From positions 62,001-126,000 of the forward strand of contig SVMX01000002.1 in NCBI GenBank assembly GCA_015067175.1: 64,000 nt of DNA, given 5' to 3'. The notes beneath the pieces are model-generated. The model was not told the DNA's origin. It worked only from the letters and a program-made list of their open reading frames with translations, and searched no databases. The position numbers and the translations under genes were made by a program. The stretch comes from Oscillospiraceae bacterium. Lineage in GTDB: Bacteria; Bacillota; Clostridia; Oscillospirales; Ruminococcaceae. Shown here piece after piece: positions 53,743-63,969 of the stretch. Every line of letters begins with the position of its first letter. Positions within the stretch are counted from its first letter, which is position 1.

Positions 53743-53769
53743 AAAAAAACAACTCCCGACAAGCGGGAG
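53743..53769 (-). terminator. Terminator after acpP
   Basis: Minus-strand stem CTCCCG / CGGGAG (53764-53769 with 53753-53758), loop CTTGT, followed by TTGTTTTTTTG. Confidence 0.85.
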
Positions 53770-53778
53770 CGATTTTTA

Positions 53779-54006
53779 TTACTGATTGTCCTCGATATAC
53801 TTAACGATATCACCAACAGTCTTGATATTCTCAACCTGATCCTCGGGAATTTCAACATCGAACTCATCTTCAATGCTCATAACGAGGTCAACAACGTCGA
53901 GAGAATCAGCGCCGAGATCGTCTGTGATAGAGGAAGTTTCCTTAATAACATCTTCCTCAACATCGAGCTGCTCGGAAATAAGCTTCTTTACTTTTTCAAA
54001 AATCAT
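53779..54006 (-). CDS. acpP: Acyl carrier protein
   Basis: A 75-residue acidic carrier. The phosphopantetheine attachment site is Ser35 in [20 protein letters not shown] precedes the ATG. It has its own promoter at the end of the acc genes, allowing expression above the biosynthetic enzymes. Its place after accA rather than among the fab genes is unusual. Confidence 0.97.
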   Translation of the reverse strand: MIFEKVKKLISEQLDVEEDVIKETSSITDDLGADSLDVVDLVMSIEDEFDVEIPEDQVENIKTVGDIVKYIEDNQ

Positions 54007-54059
54007 GGTTTAAACCCTCCATATTATTTGCCGCAATATCGTTGCAGCGTTCATGTAAT

Positions 54060-54088
54060 ATTATAAAACATTAATCAGAAATAATCAA
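54060..54088 (-). promoter_or_regulatory. Sigma-A promoter of acpP
   Basis: Minus strand: -35 TTGATT (54083-54088), 17-bp spacer, -10 TATAAT (54060-54065). Confidence 0.8.
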
Positions 54089-54127
54089 TATCAAAAAGCC
54101 AAAATTTGAACGTTATTTTACACAAAC

Positions 54128-54931
54128 TTATTCGGCAAACATACCAATTTTTCTAAATTTGTGATAACGCTGCTCCAAAAGGCTGTCAATATCTGTATTT
54201 TTGAGACGATATACAGCATCTACCAAATACTCGTAGATATTATCGGCAGTCATTTCCTTGTTGGTGTGAGCGCCGCCGTCAGGCTCAGGGATTATCTTAT
54301 CGCACACGCCGAAATCAGTGAGATTTTCCGCTGTTATCTTCAGAACCTCGCAAGCTTCCTTTTCCTTTGTGCCGTCTTTCCAGAGTATAGAAGCAGCACC
54401 TCTCGGGGAAATAACGGAATACAGCGCGTTTTCAAGCATCGCAAGCTCGTCGCATACTGCAAGAGCAAGCGCGCCGCCACTGCCGCCCTCACCGAGAACA
54501 ACAGAGATAACGGGTGTCTTGAGGGTCATGAACTCTGCAAGGTTTTTCGCGATAGCTTCACCCTGACCTCGCTTTTCAGCCTCAATACCGCAGAATGCAC
54601 CGGGAGTATCAACAAGACAGATAACAGGTCTGTGGAACTTCTCTGCCTGCTTTGCAAGACGGAGAGCCTTTCTGTAGCCCTCGGGATGAGGCATGGAGAA
54701 ATTCGACTTCTTGTTCTCGTCAAGATTTCTGCCCTTTACCTGAGCGATAACTGTAACGGGAGTATCACTGAGATAGCCGATACCGCCGATTATCGCAGCG
54801 TCATCGCCGTAAAGACGGTCGCCGTGGAACTCCATAAATCGGGTGAACATGGCTGGGATATAGTCGTTTACCGTAGGACGGTCCTTATGGCGGATTATTT
54901 CAAGCCTTTCACAGGCTGTAAGCTTACTCAT
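54128..54931 (-). CDS. accA: Acetyl-CoA carboxylase carboxyltransferase, alpha subunit
   Basis: A 267-residue subunit that, with AccD, moves CO2 from biotin to acetyl-CoA. Signatures are GDRLYGDDAAIIGGIG, VDTPGAFCGIEAEKRGQ and GEGGSGGALAL. It lacks the longer N-terminus of enterobacterial AccA, as is common in Clostridia. The ATG overlaps the accD stop, with AAGGAGG upstream. Confidence 0.96.
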   Translation of the reverse strand: MSKLTACERLEIIRHKDRPTVNDYIPAMFTRFMEFHGDRLYGDDAAIIGGIGYLSDTPVTVIAQVKGRNLDENKKSNFSMPHPEGYRKALRLAKQAEKFHRPVICLVDTPGAFCGIEAEKRGQGEAIAKNLAEFMTLKTPVISVVLGEGGSGGALALAVCDELAMLENALYSVISPRGAASILWKDGTKEKEACEVLKITAENLTDFGVCDKIIPEPDGGAHTNKEMTADNIYEYLVDAVYRLKNTDIDSLLEQRYHKFRKIGMFAE

Positions 54932-55812
54932 CTGCCTGTACCCTCCTTCGGAAAACCATGTAATTTAAGGATATTGGATACCCTTTTACGCATCATGCCG
55001 CGCTCTACTATCATGTCAACAAAGCCACATTCCTGCAAAAACTCTGCCGACTGGAAATCATCGGGGAGCCTTTGACGGATAGTGTCCTGTATAACTCGTC
55101 TGCCTGCAAAACCGATAAGAACCTTAGGCTCTGCAAGGATAACGTCGCCAAGACTTGCAAAGGAAGCTGTAACGCCGCCTGTCGTGGGGTCAGTCATAAC
55201 GGTTATATACAAGCCGCCTGCATCGCTGTGACGCTTCACCGCACCGCTGGTCTTTGCCATCTGCATGAGGGAGATGATACCCTCCTGCATTCTCGCACCG
55301 CCCGATGCTGTAAACATCACCACGGGAAGCCCTTTTTCTGTTGCATATTCAAATGCGCGCGCTATCTTTTCGCCGACAACGCTGCCCATGCTAGCCATCA
55401 TAAAATGGCTGTCCATGATGCCTATAACACAGCGATAGCCGCGGATAGTGCACTCGCCTGTCTTTATAGCGTCGTTCATTCCCACCTGCTGTGAAAGCTT
55501 CTCGACCTTTTCCTCATACTTCGGGAAGCCGATAGGGTTAAGGGAATGTAAGCTCTCGTCAAGCGGCTTGAAGCTGCCCTTATCCACTGTGAGGTCAAGG
55601 CGCTCTTTCCATGTAAGGCGCGAATGATAACCGCACTTGGGGCACACCTTCATCGCACGCAGAAATTCCTCATTATAAATGACATTTCCGCAGCGGGGGC
55701 ATTTAAAAAGCAGATCCTCGGGAATCTCAACGTTTTTTTCCTGCTGAGCAGGCTGGGGCTGCTCATCGCCGAAGCGCGCTTTTACTACTTTAAATAAATC
55801 TTCAAGTGCCAT
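54928..55812 (-). CDS. accD: Acetyl-CoA carboxylase carboxyltransferase, beta subunit
   Basis: A 294-residue subunit. N-terminal zinc ribbon CPRCG and CPKCGY (about 38-61), then the crotonase-like fold with GECTIRGYRCVIGIMDSHF, MGSVVGEKIARAFEYA and SGGARMQEG. Follows accC by 5 bp and overlaps accA. Confidence 0.96.
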   Translation of the reverse strand: MALEDLFKVVKARFGDEQPQPAQQEKNVEIPEDLLFKCPRCGNVIYNEEFLRAMKVCPKCGYHSRLTWKERLDLTVDKGSFKPLDESLHSLNPIGFPKYEEKVEKLSQQVGMNDAIKTGECTIRGYRCVIGIMDSHFMMASMGSVVGEKIARAFEYATEKGLPVVMFTASGGARMQEGIISLMQMAKTSGAVKRHSDAGGLYITVMTDPTTGGVTASFASLGDVILAEPKVLIGFAGRRVIQDTIRQRLPDDFQSAEFLQECGFVDMIVERGMMRKRVSNILKLHGFPKEGTGR

Positions 55813-55817
55813 TCAGC

Positions 55818-57167
55818 TTAATCCCCCATTACATTCTTTCTGTTAAGGAAACCGATGTCGAAATTGCCGTTCTCGAAATCCTCGTCCTTTAATAAGCAAA
55901 GCTGGAAATCAATGTTCGTGTCAACGCCCTCGATGATAAACTCGGAAAGCGCAACGCGCATCTTCATTATTGCTTCCTCTCTCGTGGGAGCAGTAACCAG
56001 CATCTTGCCTATCATACTGTCGTAGAACGGAGTTATCTCGTATCCTGCGTAGACCGCGCTGTCGATACGAACGCCGAAGCCGCCGGGAACGTGCAGTGAC
56101 TTTATCTTGCCGGGACAAGGACGGAAATTATGGCGCGGATCCTCCGCATTGATGCGGCACTCGATAGCGTGACCTTTAAGCTGCACATCGTCCTGAGTGA
56201 ACCACAGCTTTTCGCCTGCAGCTATCCTGATCTGCGCTTTTACAAGGTCGATACCTGTCACAAGCTCTGTTACGGGGTGCTCTACCTGTATTCTGGTATT
56301 CATTTCCATGAAATAGAAGTTGCGGTCCTTGTCCACAAGGAACTCGATAGTGCCCGCATTCTGATAACCGCTGACCTTTGCCGCAGCAACAGCCGCACTT
56401 CCCATGCGCTCTCTGAGCTCGGGGGTCATGATGGGGCTGGGGCTTTCCTCCAGCACCTTCTGGTTCTTTCTCTGGAGAGAGCACTCACGCTCACCGAGGT
56501 GAACAACATTTCCGTGCTCATCTGCAAGAAGCTGTATCTCTACATGACGGGGATTAATTATAAATTTCTCAATATACACTTCATCGTTGCCGAAGAACTG
56601 GAGCGCCTCCTGCTGAGCCGCAGTGTACTGAGATTCGAGATCCTCCTCGCGCTCAACAAGACGTATACCGCGTCCGCCGCCGCCTGCCGAAGCCTTTACC
56701 ATAACAGGATAGCCTATCTCGGCGCAAATGCTCTTAGCCTCTTCAATTGTTGCAACAACGCCGTCAGAGCCGGGCACTACGGGAACTCCCGCAGAAACCA
56801 TGGTCTTTTTCGCGTTTGCCTTGTCGCCCATTGCGTCCATAACTTCGGGCGCAGGGCCAATGAACTTAATTCCGCATTTTTCGCAAAGTCTAGCGAAATC
56901 AGCATTCTCGGAAAGGAAGCCGAAGCCTGGGTGGATAGCCTCTGCATGGGTTATCTCACACGCCGCAAGCAGCGCCTTTGTGTTGAGGTAGCTGTCCTTT
57001 GTTGCGGCAGGTCCGATGCATACTGCCTCGTCAGCTATCTGCGCATGAAGTGCAGACCTGTCTGCAGTGGAATACACCGCTACGGTCTTTATTCCAAGCT
57101 CGCGGCACGCACGCATTATTCTGATGGCGATCTCGCCGCGGTTGGCTATAAGTATTTTGTTAAACAT
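55818..57167 (-). CDS. accC: Biotin carboxylase
   Basis: A 449-residue ATP-grasp enzyme that carboxylates biotin on AccB. N-terminus [23 protein letters not shown] loop [12 protein letters not shown], and [14 protein letters not shown] with catalytic residues. The ATG at 57167 is preferred; a TTG six codons upstream (57185) is possible and would put GGAG in the coding sequence. Confidence 0.96.
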   Translation of the reverse strand: MFNKILIANRGEIAIRIMRACRELGIKTVAVYSTADRSALHAQIADEAVCIGPAATKDSYLNTKALLAACEITHAEAIHPGFGFLSENADFARLCEKCGIKFIGPAPEVMDAMGDKANAKKTMVSAGVPVVPGSDGVVATIEEAKSICAEIGYPVMVKASAGGGGRGIRLVEREEDLESQYTAAQQEALQFFGNDEVYIEKFIINPRHVEIQLLADEHGNVVHLGERECSLQRKNQKVLEESPSPIMTPELRERMGSAAVAAAKVSGYQNAGTIEFLVDKDRNFYFMEMNTRIQVEHPVTELVTGIDLVKAQIRIAAGEKLWFTQDDVQLKGHAIECRINAEDPRHNFRPCPGKIKSLHVPGGFGVRIDSAVYAGYEITPFYDSMIGKMLVTAPTREEAIMKMRVALSEFIIEGVDTNIDFQLCLLKDEDFENGNFDIGFLNRKNVMGD

Positions 57168-57202
57168 TCGTTCTGTCAACTCCAATTAGAATGACCCTGG
57201 CA

Positions 57203-57646
57203 TTACGCCTCGGGTGCGGGGTCGGCAACCGCAAAGGAAATCTCAGCGGTAACTACCTTTTTGCCGTTTACTGTCGCAACAGCTTTGCCGAAGCCGATAG
57301 GGCCTTTTTTGCCTATCATATCGACATGAAGCTCAAGTGTGTCGCCGGGCTTTACAGTGCCGCGGAAACGAGCCTTGTCTATACCTGCAAAAAATGCGAT
57401 CTTTCCCTTGTTTTCAGGGAGAACAAGAGCGCATACAGCGCCTGCCTGCGCCAGCATTTCTATCATAAGAACGCCGGGTTGTACGGGCTGACCGGGGAAA
57501 TGACCTCTGAACCAGTCCTCGTCAGGCTTGAGGTATTTCTTTGCGGTAACGCTTACACCGGGCTCAAGCTCTGTTACCTCATCGATAAGCAGGAACGGGT
57601 CGCGGTGAGGGATAACTTCTTTGATCTGTTCAAGATTAAGTGTCAT
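57203..57646 (-). CDS. fabZ: 3-hydroxyacyl-ACP dehydratase
   Basis: A 147-residue hot-dog-fold dehydratase. HRDPFLLIDEV (14-24) and the active site RGHFPGQPVQPGVLMIEMLAQ region with H49 and E63. AAGGAGA precedes the ATG at 57646. Lies between accB and accC. Confidence 0.96.
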   Translation of the reverse strand: MTLNLEQIKEVIPHRDPFLLIDEVTELEPGVSVTAKKYLKPDEDWFRGHFPGQPVQPGVLMIEMLAQAGAVCALVLPENKGKIAFFAGIDKARFRGTVKPGDTLELHVDMIGKKGPIGFGKAVATVNGKKVVTAEISFAVADPAPEA

Positions 57647-57757
57647 GATGTCTCCTTTATCAATTATCGGTTGCAACGACCGAAGTTGTAATGCGCCATA
57701 GGTCGCAATAAACCGCGGCCAAGAAAAACGGGGAGAAGTGCGCGCTTATTGCCGTTT

Positions 57758-58243
57758 TTATTCTATACGCATAAGCTTCTGACCGTATTCCACAGCCTCG
57801 CCGTTGTTTACGTAAATCTCAGCAACCTTGCCGCTGAACTCACAGTTTATCTCGTTCATGAGCTTCATGCTCTCGATGATGCACACAACGTCGCCTGCAT
57901 TCACTGTATCGCCTACCTTAACAAAGGGAGGCTTGTCGGGAGAGGGAGCGGCATAGAATGTGCCGATGATGGGCGATGTAACGATATTTCCGCTTACAGC
58001 CTCAGAAGCTGCCTCAGCAGCGGGCGCGGGAGCAGCCTGTGCAGCTGCGGGAGCCGCAACGGGTGCCATTGCAGGCATTGCCACTGCGGTCATGGGCGCA
58101 CACTTTTTACCCTCGATAACGATGTCGATATCCTCGGTGCTGATCTTGATCTTTGCAAGGTCGTTGTCTTTTACGATCTTAGCAAGCGCCTCAACGCACT
58201 CAATGGTGTTTTCGATAACTGTTTCCTTTTCTTTAACGCTCAT
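57758..58243 (-). CDS. accB: Biotin carboxyl carrier protein of acetyl-CoA carboxylase
   Basis: A 161-residue carrier: N-terminal domain, an Ala/Pro-rich flexible linker (about 55-85) and a C-terminal biotinyl domain with the biotin lysine K127 in [16 protein letters not shown] precedes the ATG. 17 bp after fabF. Confidence 0.96.
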   Translation of the reverse strand: MSVKEKETVIENTIECVEALAKIVKDNDLAKIKISTEDIDIVIEGKKCAPMTAVAMPAMAPVAAPAAAQAAPAPAAEAASEAVSGNIVTSPIIGTFYAAPSPDKPPFVKVGDTVNAGDVVCIIESMKLMNEINCEFSGKVAEIYVNNGEAVEYGQKLMRIE

Positions 58244-58260
58244 AATGTCTGTATCCTTTC

Positions 58261-59502
58261 TCAGTCGTTTACAGGCTTCATGCAGATGCAGCCGTTATGA
58301 CCGCCGAAGCCGAGGGAGTTGCTCAGCGCGCCTGTTATCTTCATATCGCGCGCGCCCTCTGTAACATAATCAAGGTCGCACTCGGGATCAGGAGTTTTAT
58401 AACCCTTGGTCATGTGTACCTTATTATTCTTTATGGAAAGTGCTGTAACTACAGCCTCAACACCGCCCGCAGCACCAAGCAGATGGCCTGTCATGGACTT
58501 TGTGGAGTTTACTGCGATGTTCTTTGCGTGGTCGCCGAAAGCAAGCTTAATTGCCTTGGTTTCGGTCTTGTCGTTCATATTGGTGGAAGTACCGTGCGCG
58601 TTGATGTAGTTTATCTCCTCGGGCTTCATGCCTGCTTCTTCATAAGCAAACTGCATAGCCTTTGCGCCGCCGATTCCGTCGGGGTCGGGGCTTGTCTCGT
58701 GGTGCGCGTCACAGGTAGAGCCGTAGCCGCATATCTCAGCGTAGATCTTAGCGCCGCGAGCCTTTGCGTGCTCATACTCCTCAAGAACGAGGATACCGCA
58801 GCCATCGCCGAGAACAAAGCCGCTTCTTTCCGCGTCAAACGGTGTGGAAGCTCTGTCTATATCCTGCGAACGTGTGATAGCATGCATATTGTTGAATGCG
58901 GCATAGCAGAAGCCGATATCGCTGTGCTCTGTACCGCCAGCAACAGCAGCGTCAAGATAACCGTGCTTTATAGAACGGAACGCCTCGCCTATTGCCTGAG
59001 TTCCGCTTGCGCAGGCTGTAGTAACACAGAAATTGCTGCCCTTGAAGCCTGTGCGAATAGCAACGATACCCGAAGCCATATTGCCTATCATCTTTGTGAT
59101 AGTAAATACGGATACTTTCTTGTTGCCCTTGTTGTGATAGGTAAGTATCTCGTCCTGAGTGGTCTCGATTCCGCCGATACCGCTGCCTATGATAGTACCA
59201 ACGCGGAACGGATCGATATCCTTGAAATCGGTTCCTGCGTCTTTCAGAGCGTTCATAGCCGCATAAACTGCGTACTGCACGATAACATCGTTTCTGCGAA
59301 GCTCCTTCTTGTCAAAATACTCGGACGCGTCAAAATCCTTTACTCTTGCAACAACGCCGAGAGTTTCGGGATCCTGCTCACCAAACCAGGGAGCAAGCTC
59401 AAAGCCGTGCTTTCCTGCGATAAGGTTGCTCCATAGCTCCTCAACGGTATTTCCGCAGGGAGTTACCGCGCCAAGTCCTGTTATTACAACTCGTCTTTCC
59501 AT
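58261..59502 (-). CDS. fabF: Beta-ketoacyl-ACP synthase II
   Basis: A 413-residue condensing enzyme for chain elongation. Catalytic triad: Cys164 in TTACASGTQ, His in [11 protein letters not shown] and His in [20 protein letters not shown] precedes the ATG. Third gene of the fab operon. Confidence 0.97.
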   Translation of the reverse strand: MERRVVITGLGAVTPCGNTVEELWSNLIAGKHGFELAPWFGEQDPETLGVVARVKDFDASEYFDKKELRRNDVIVQYAVYAAMNALKDAGTDFKDIDPFRVGTIIGSGIGGIETTQDEILTYHNKGNKKVSVFTITKMIGNMASGIVAIRTGFKGSNFCVTTACASGTQAIGEAFRSIKHGYLDAAVAGGTEHSDIGFCYAAFNNMHAITRSQDIDRASTPFDAERSGFVLGDGCGILVLEEYEHAKARGAKIYAEICGYGSTCDAHHETSPDPDGIGGAKAMQFAYEEAGMKPEEINYINAHGTSTNMNDKTETKAIKLAFGDHAKNIAVNSTKSMTGHLLGAAGGVEAVVTALSIKNNKVHMTKGYKTPDPECDLDYVTEGARDMKITGALSNSLGFGGHNGCICMKPVND

Positions 59503-59593
59503 TAAACGAAAATCCTCCGATATATAGAATAAAAAATATTTGATGAAATTGCTTACATTCAGGCACTACGAAACCGCGTGCTTATCGTCACTC

Positions 59594-60337
59594 TTACATA
59601 CTGAGTCCGCCGCTTATCTCAACCACCTGACCTGTTACATAGGACGCATCGTCGCTGCACAGGAACGATACCACGGAAGCAACCTCCTCGGGCTGACCGT
59701 AGCGCTTCATTGCGATCATCTGCAGCATTGCATTCTTCTGCTCCTCTGTCAGCTTGTCCGTCATGGGTGTCTGGATAAAGCCGGGTGCTACAGCATTACA
59801 GGTGATTCCGCGGCTGCCGAATTCCTTGGCGGTGGTCTTGGTCATCGCGATAACAGCACCCTTAGACGCAGAATAGTTCATCTGACCGGGGTTGCCGTAA
59901 AGACCTGCAACAGAGGCAAGATTTACTATTCTGCCGCTCTTCTGACGCATCATTATCGCTGCGCAAAGCTTTGTCATATTGAACACGGATTTCTGATTTA
60001 TTCTGATAACAGTGTCATAAACGTCCTCGTCCATGCGCACCATCAGACCGTCGCGGGTGATACCTGCGTTGTTTACAAGTACATCAACAGTGCCAAACTG
60101 CTCCTTGACCCACTTTACCATTGCCTCGCACTGAGCGTAATCAGACACGTCTGCGGCATAGCACTCCGCTCTGACGCCGTATTCGCGGCAAGCAGCAGCA
60201 ACCTCTGCGCCTGCTGTATCGAGGACTTCCTGTGAAACGTCGTTTATTACGATATTACAGCCGTCCTTTGCAAGACGCTTTGCTATCGCTGCGCCGATTC
60301 CTCGGCTGGAGCCTGTGATGATCGCTGTTTTAGCCAT
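59594..60337 (-). CDS. fabG: 3-oxoacyl-ACP reductase
   Basis: A 247-residue short-chain dehydrogenase. Cofactor loop TGSSRGIG (8-15), catalytic Ser and YSASK pair, C-terminal SYVTGQVVEISGGLSM typical of FabG. AAAGGAGA precedes the ATG. Confidence 0.97.
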   Translation of the reverse strand: MAKTAIITGSSRGIGAAIAKRLAKDGCNIVINDVSQEVLDTAGAEVAAACREYGVRAECYAADVSDYAQCEAMVKWVKEQFGTVDVLVNNAGITRDGLMVRMDEDVYDTVIRINQKSVFNMTKLCAAIMMRQKSGRIVNLASVAGLYGNPGQMNYSASKGAVIAMTKTTAKEFGSRGITCNAVAPGFIQTPMTDKLTEEQKNAMLQMIAMKRYGQPEEVASVVSFLCSDDASYVTGQVVEISGGLSM

Positions 60338-60361
60338 TTTTACTTCTCCTTTAAAATAATG

Positions 60362-61360
60362 TCAAATATCCATGATGATAGCGCCATAGGTAAGACCGGC
60401 ACCAAAGCCGACAAAGCAAACTTTCATGCCGCTCTTCAGCTTGCCTTCTTTTTTGAGCTCGTCAAGTGCAACAGGAATGCAAGCACTTGAAACGTTGCCA
60501 AATCTCTCAATGTTGGTGTATACCTTAGCAGGGTCAACGCCAAGCATTTCGGTAGCCTTTTTGATTATTCTAAGATTTGCCTGATGGGGAACCACAAGGT
60601 CGATATCCTCAATGCTGTAGCCCACATCGCCAACGACCTTTCTCACCGCGTTGTTCATAGCGTTCACCGCGAACTTATACACCGCATGACCGTCGGACTG
60701 GAGAAAATTCTGTTTGCCGAAGGTATCGAAGCGGTTGCCGTAAAACTCGTCAAGGCTCTCATGCCACGGGCAGTTCGACTGGTAGTTAGCCTTGCAGTAC
60801 AGCGCCTTGAAATCATCGCCCGCAGCACCGAGCATGGACTTATACAGCTTGTCAGATCTGCGCATTACCGCAGCGCCCGCCGCGTCACCGAAAAGGATAC
60901 ACATAGAACGATCGGTGTAGTCAAGCTGTGCGGAAAGCTTTTCTGTTGCAACAACAAGAACGTTTTTGTATTCACCCGACGCAAGATACTTCTGTGCGAC
61001 ATCAGTCGCAGTGATAAATCCTGTGCAAGCACTGTTCACATCAATGCACGCCGCGTTGTCCGCGCCGATCTCACGCTGAACGAGGCAGGACATAGAGGGA
61101 TAGAAAAAATCGGGTGAACAGGTTGAAACTATAATAAGATCAATATCACAAGCCTGAACATTAGCGTCTTCGAGCGCCTTTTTTGCCGCCTCAATGCCCA
61201 TGTAATAGTTGGGCTTGTCGGTCATTATGCGACGCTCCTTTATGCCTGTACGGGGGAATATCCACTCGTCGGAGGTTTCAAGAAACTCCGAAAACTTATC
61301 ATTATCAGCCACAAATTCGGGGACATAACTGCCTGTTCCGATGATCTCAATTCCGTTCAT
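60362..61360 (-). CDS. fabH: Beta-ketoacyl-ACP synthase III
   Basis: A 332-residue initiating condensing enzyme. Cys112 in NSACTGFITA, His in VPHQANLRI and Asn in NIERFGNVSSA form the active site. The ATG at 61360 is used (AAGGAG upstream across a T-run); the TTG just before it would add one residue. First gene of fabH-G-F-accB-fabZ-accC-D-A. Confidence 0.96.
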   Translation of the reverse strand: MNGIEIIGTGSYVPEFVADNDKFSEFLETSDEWIFPRTGIKERRIMTDKPNYYMGIEAAKKALEDANVQACDIDLIIVSTCSPDFFYPSMSCLVQREIGADNAACIDVNSACTGFITATDVAQKYLASGEYKNVLVVATEKLSAQLDYTDRSMCILFGDAAGAAVMRRSDKLYKSMLGAAGDDFKALYCKANYQSNCPWHESLDEFYGNRFDTFGKQNFLQSDGHAVYKFAVNAMNNAVRKVVGDVGYSIEDIDLVVPHQANLRIIKKATEMLGVDPAKVYTNIERFGNVSSACIPVALDELKKEGKLKSGMKVCFVGFGAGLTYGAIIMDI

Positions 61361-61409
61361 CAAAAAAAACTCCTTGATTTTATTTACATAATAATGTATA
61401 ATATAACAG

Positions 61410-61444
61410 TGAGCGCGCTTTAAATACCATCAAGCGTCCGCTCA
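61410..61444 (-). promoter_or_regulatory. Hairpin in the fabH leader
   Basis: TGAGCG / CGCTCA (61439-61444 with 61410-61415) encloses an inner GCTT/AAGC stem, in the leader of about 130 nt between promoter and fabH. Purpose unknown. Confidence 0.4.
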
Positions 61445-61501
61445 ATGTTCAGAATGGTGTGACGGGGCACAACTCGCCCTTATACAAACATACCATTTTA
61501 T

Positions 61502-61530
61502 ATTTTACCTTATTATTGGCTTTTTGTCAA
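61502..61530 (-). promoter_or_regulatory. Sigma-A promoter of the fab/acc operon
   Basis: Minus strand: TTGACA (61525-61530), 17-bp spacer, TAAAAT (61502-61507). Confidence 0.75.
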
Positions 61531-61545
61531 CCGCTTTATTATGTT

Positions 61546-61558
61546 TTTAGATACTAAA
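61546..61558. promoter_or_regulatory. Candidate operator between fabH and fabD
   Basis: TTTAG-ATA-CTAAA, a perfect 5-bp inverted repeat, 16 bp upstream of the fabH -35 and close to the expected fabD promoter. It could be bound by a lipid-responsive regulator of the FapR or FabT kind, neither of which lies in the window. Confidence 0.4.
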
Positions 61559-61626
61559 CGATGCAAAAAGTCGATTTTTAAAGCAAAATACGTAATTTTT
61601 GTCAAACATTTTTGGAGGTACATTTT

Positions 61627-62550
61627 ATGAAAACAGTATTTTTATTTTCAGGTCAGGGCAGCCAGTATCCCGGCATGGGTGCAGAGCTTGCGGAAAAGTA
61701 TTCCGCAGCAAAGCAGATACTTGAATGCGGCTCGGATATCATGGGCTTCGACCTTATGAAGAAGATAAACGAGGCAACTCCCGAGGAGCTTAGTCAAACA
61801 AGACTCTCCCAGCCTGCCATCTTTACCGCTTCGCTCATTGCGCTTACAGCAGCAAGAGAAAACGGTATCGAAAACTGCGCTGTTGCAGGTCACTCCCTCG
61901 GCGAATATGCCGCAATGTATGCAAGCGGAATGCTCTCCCTTGAGGACAGCTACAAGGCGATAAAGCTCAGAAGCGAGGCTATGGCTAAGGCTGCCGAAGC
62001 TACAGGCGGCGCAATGGCTGCGATACTTCGTTCCGATAACGAGACTATCGAAAAGGTGCTGTCCGAGGTGAACGGCTTTGCCGCTCCCGCAAACTACAAC
62101 AGCCCCGAACAGACCGTTATCGCAGGTGAAGCTGCAGCAATAGACGAGGCTATCGAAAAGCTTTCCGCGCTTAAAGCACGCTGCGTGAAGCTTGCAGTTT
62201 CCGCGGCTTTCCATACAAAGCTTATGGCAGGTGCGGCAGAAGAATTCAAGGCTGCTGTTGCAGGCTTTGATTTCAAGGTGCCGAAATGCGATTTCTATGC
62301 AAACCTTTACGGAAAGAAGCTCACCGACTTCTCGGATATGCCCTCCTACCTCGCAGCTCACATCTGCTCCCCCGTTAAGTTCGTAGACGAAATGAACGCA
62401 ATGAACGACGCAGGCATTGAAGCTTATCTGGAGCTTGGCCCCAACAAGGTGCTGACAGGACTTGTTAAAAAGACCTTCAAGGGCGCTAATGCAGTAAATA
62501 TCGAAAACAACGAAACTCTTGACAAAGCGCTTGAAGCTTTAAAGGGCTGA
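61627..62550 (+). CDS. fabD: Malonyl-CoA:ACP transacylase
   Basis: A 307-residue enzyme that loads malonyl groups onto ACP. SGQGSQYPGMG (8-18), nucleophile Ser90 in GHSLGEYAA, and FHTKLM with the catalytic His. The ATG at 61627 has TTGGAGG upstream. It is divergent from the other fab genes. A GC-rich hairpin without T-run (62560-62579) follows. Confidence 0.96.
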   Translation: MKTVFLFSGQGSQYPGMGAELAEKYSAAKQILECGSDIMGFDLMKKINEATPEELSQTRLSQPAIFTASLIALTAARENGIENCAVAGHSLGEYAAMYASGMLSLEDSYKAIKLRSEAMAKAAEATGGAMAAILRSDNETIEKVLSEVNGFAAPANYNSPEQTVIAGEAAAIDEAIEKLSALKARCVKLAVSAAFHTKLMAGAAEEFKAAVAGFDFKVPKCDFYANLYGKKLTDFSDMPSYLAAHICSPVKFVDEMNAMNDAGIEAYLELGPNKVLTGLVKKTFKGANAVNIENNETLDKALEALKG

Positions 62551-62608
62551 CAAACTTACGGGCACGGCTTGCCGTGCCCCTATAAATGCTAAAACCAAGG
62601 AGAACACA

Positions 62609-63457
62609 ATGCGTAAATTCGGATTAATAGGTCACCCTCTGGGACACTCTTTGTCGCCTCAGATACACACACGTCTGTTCGAGCTTTCGGGCGAAGCAGT
62701 GGATTATCAGCTTTATGACATCGCTCCCGAAGAATTGCCGCAAAAGTCTGATTTCCTCAAATCGCTTGACGGATATAATATCACCATTCCGCATAAGGTT
62801 GCAATAATCGAGCAGTGCGATGAGCTTTCCGAGGGTGCACAGCGCTACCGTTCGGTAAACTGCATCGCAAACGGCGAAAAGATAATCGGCTACAACACCG
62901 ATGTTATGGGCTTCACAAAGTCCATTGAAATGCTTGGCGCAAGCCTTAGCTCCACAGTGCTGTTGATAGGATGCGGCGGCGTTGGCAGAATGATGGCGAT
63001 AGAAACTGCGCTCAGCGGCGGAAAACTCATAATCGCGGCGCTGAAGAGCGACGCGGCGCTTGCCGAGCAGGCTGTATCGGAAATAAAAGCGAAAAAGCCC
63101 GACGCTGATGTGAGGATAGTATTCAGCAACGGTGCGCTTAGTCCCGAGGATTTCGGCGAGGATATGCCCGAAATCGATCTTCTGGTAAACGCTTCCCCGA
63201 TAGGAATGCACCCCAAGACCGACAGAATGCCCTGCGCTCCCGAGCTTCTGGAGCATGTCAAGTTCGTTTTTGACGCAGTATACAATCCCAAGGAGACCCT
63301 GCTTGCAAAGACTGCCCGCGAAAAGGGCGCAAAGGCTATGACAGGAATGGCTATGCTGGTGCTGCAGGCAGTAGCCGCGCATGAGATTTGGGATAACGCG
63401 TCCTACAAAAAAGAGGACATAGACAAGCTTATCGCCGATATGGAGGCACTTGTATGA
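62609..63457 (+). CDS. aroE: Shikimate dehydrogenase
   Basis: A 282-residue NADPH enzyme of the chorismate pathway. N-terminal HPLGHSLSPQIH (substrate), K63 in NITIPHK, NTDVMGF, and the Rossmann loop GCGGVGRM. AAGGAGA precedes the ATG. Its stop overlaps aroK (ATGA). Confidence 0.95.
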   Translation: MRKFGLIGHPLGHSLSPQIHTRLFELSGEAVDYQLYDIAPEELPQKSDFLKSLDGYNITIPHKVAIIEQCDELSEGAQRYRSVNCIANGEKIIGYNTDVMGFTKSIEMLGASLSSTVLLIGCGGVGRMMAIETALSGGKLIIAALKSDAALAEQAVSEIKAKKPDADVRIVFSNGALSPEDFGEDMPEIDLLVNASPIGMHPKTDRMPCAPELLEHVKFVFDAVYNPKETLLAKTAREKGAKAMTGMAMLVLQAVAAHEIWDNASYKKEDIDKLIADMEALV

Positions 63458-63969
63458 GCAGCGTGTACCTCTGCGGCTTCATGGGCTGCGGCAAGAGCCA
63501 TATCGGCAGAATGACGGCGCGGGCTTCGGGCAGGACTTTCGTTGACCTTGACCGCGTTATAGTAGAGCGCGAGGGAATGAGTATTCCCGAAATATTCGAG
63601 CGCTTCGGTGAGCCGCATTTCCGCGAGCTTGAAGCGAAGTATATCCGTGAGCTTTCCGATGGATACATCGTTGCAACAGGCGGCGGCGCGCTGATAAACG
63701 ACAATACCGCGGAATTTGCACGTCAGAGCGGACTTACGGTCTACATCAACACGTCGTTTGAAAACTGCTATGAGCGCATTAAAAACGATGCAAATCGTCC
63801 GCTGGTTGTAAAAAACACCAAGGAGCAGCTCCGTGAGCTTTACGACACGCGCGACGCAATCTACCGCCGCAACAGTATGTGCATGGTGAACGGCAATACA
63901 AAGGATTTTATAATCCGCAACGAGATATTAAAGCTAATGGATTATTTTGAGAATAACGGTAAGATATAA
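63454..63969 (+). CDS. aroK: Shikimate kinase
   Basis: A 171-residue kinase. Walker A GFMGCGKS (8-15), shikimate-binding DLDRVIVE and FRELE, and TGGGALI. It acts directly after AroE in aromatic amino acid synthesis. Translationally coupled to aroE; its stop overlaps the next start (TAATG). Confidence 0.96.
   Translation: MSSVYLCGFMGCGKSHIGRMTARASGRTFVDLDRVIVEREGMSIPEIFERFGEPHFRELEAKYIRELSDGYIVATGGGALINDNTAEFARQSGLTVYINTSFENCYERIKNDANRPLVVKNTKEQLRELYDTRDAIYRRNSMCMVNGNTKDFIIRNEILKLMDYFENNGKI

Noticed and set aside
62560-62579. Perfect GC-rich hairpin after fabD as an intrinsic terminator.
   Set aside because: It is followed by CTATAAATG rather than a T-tract, so termination is doubtful; aroE may be read through.
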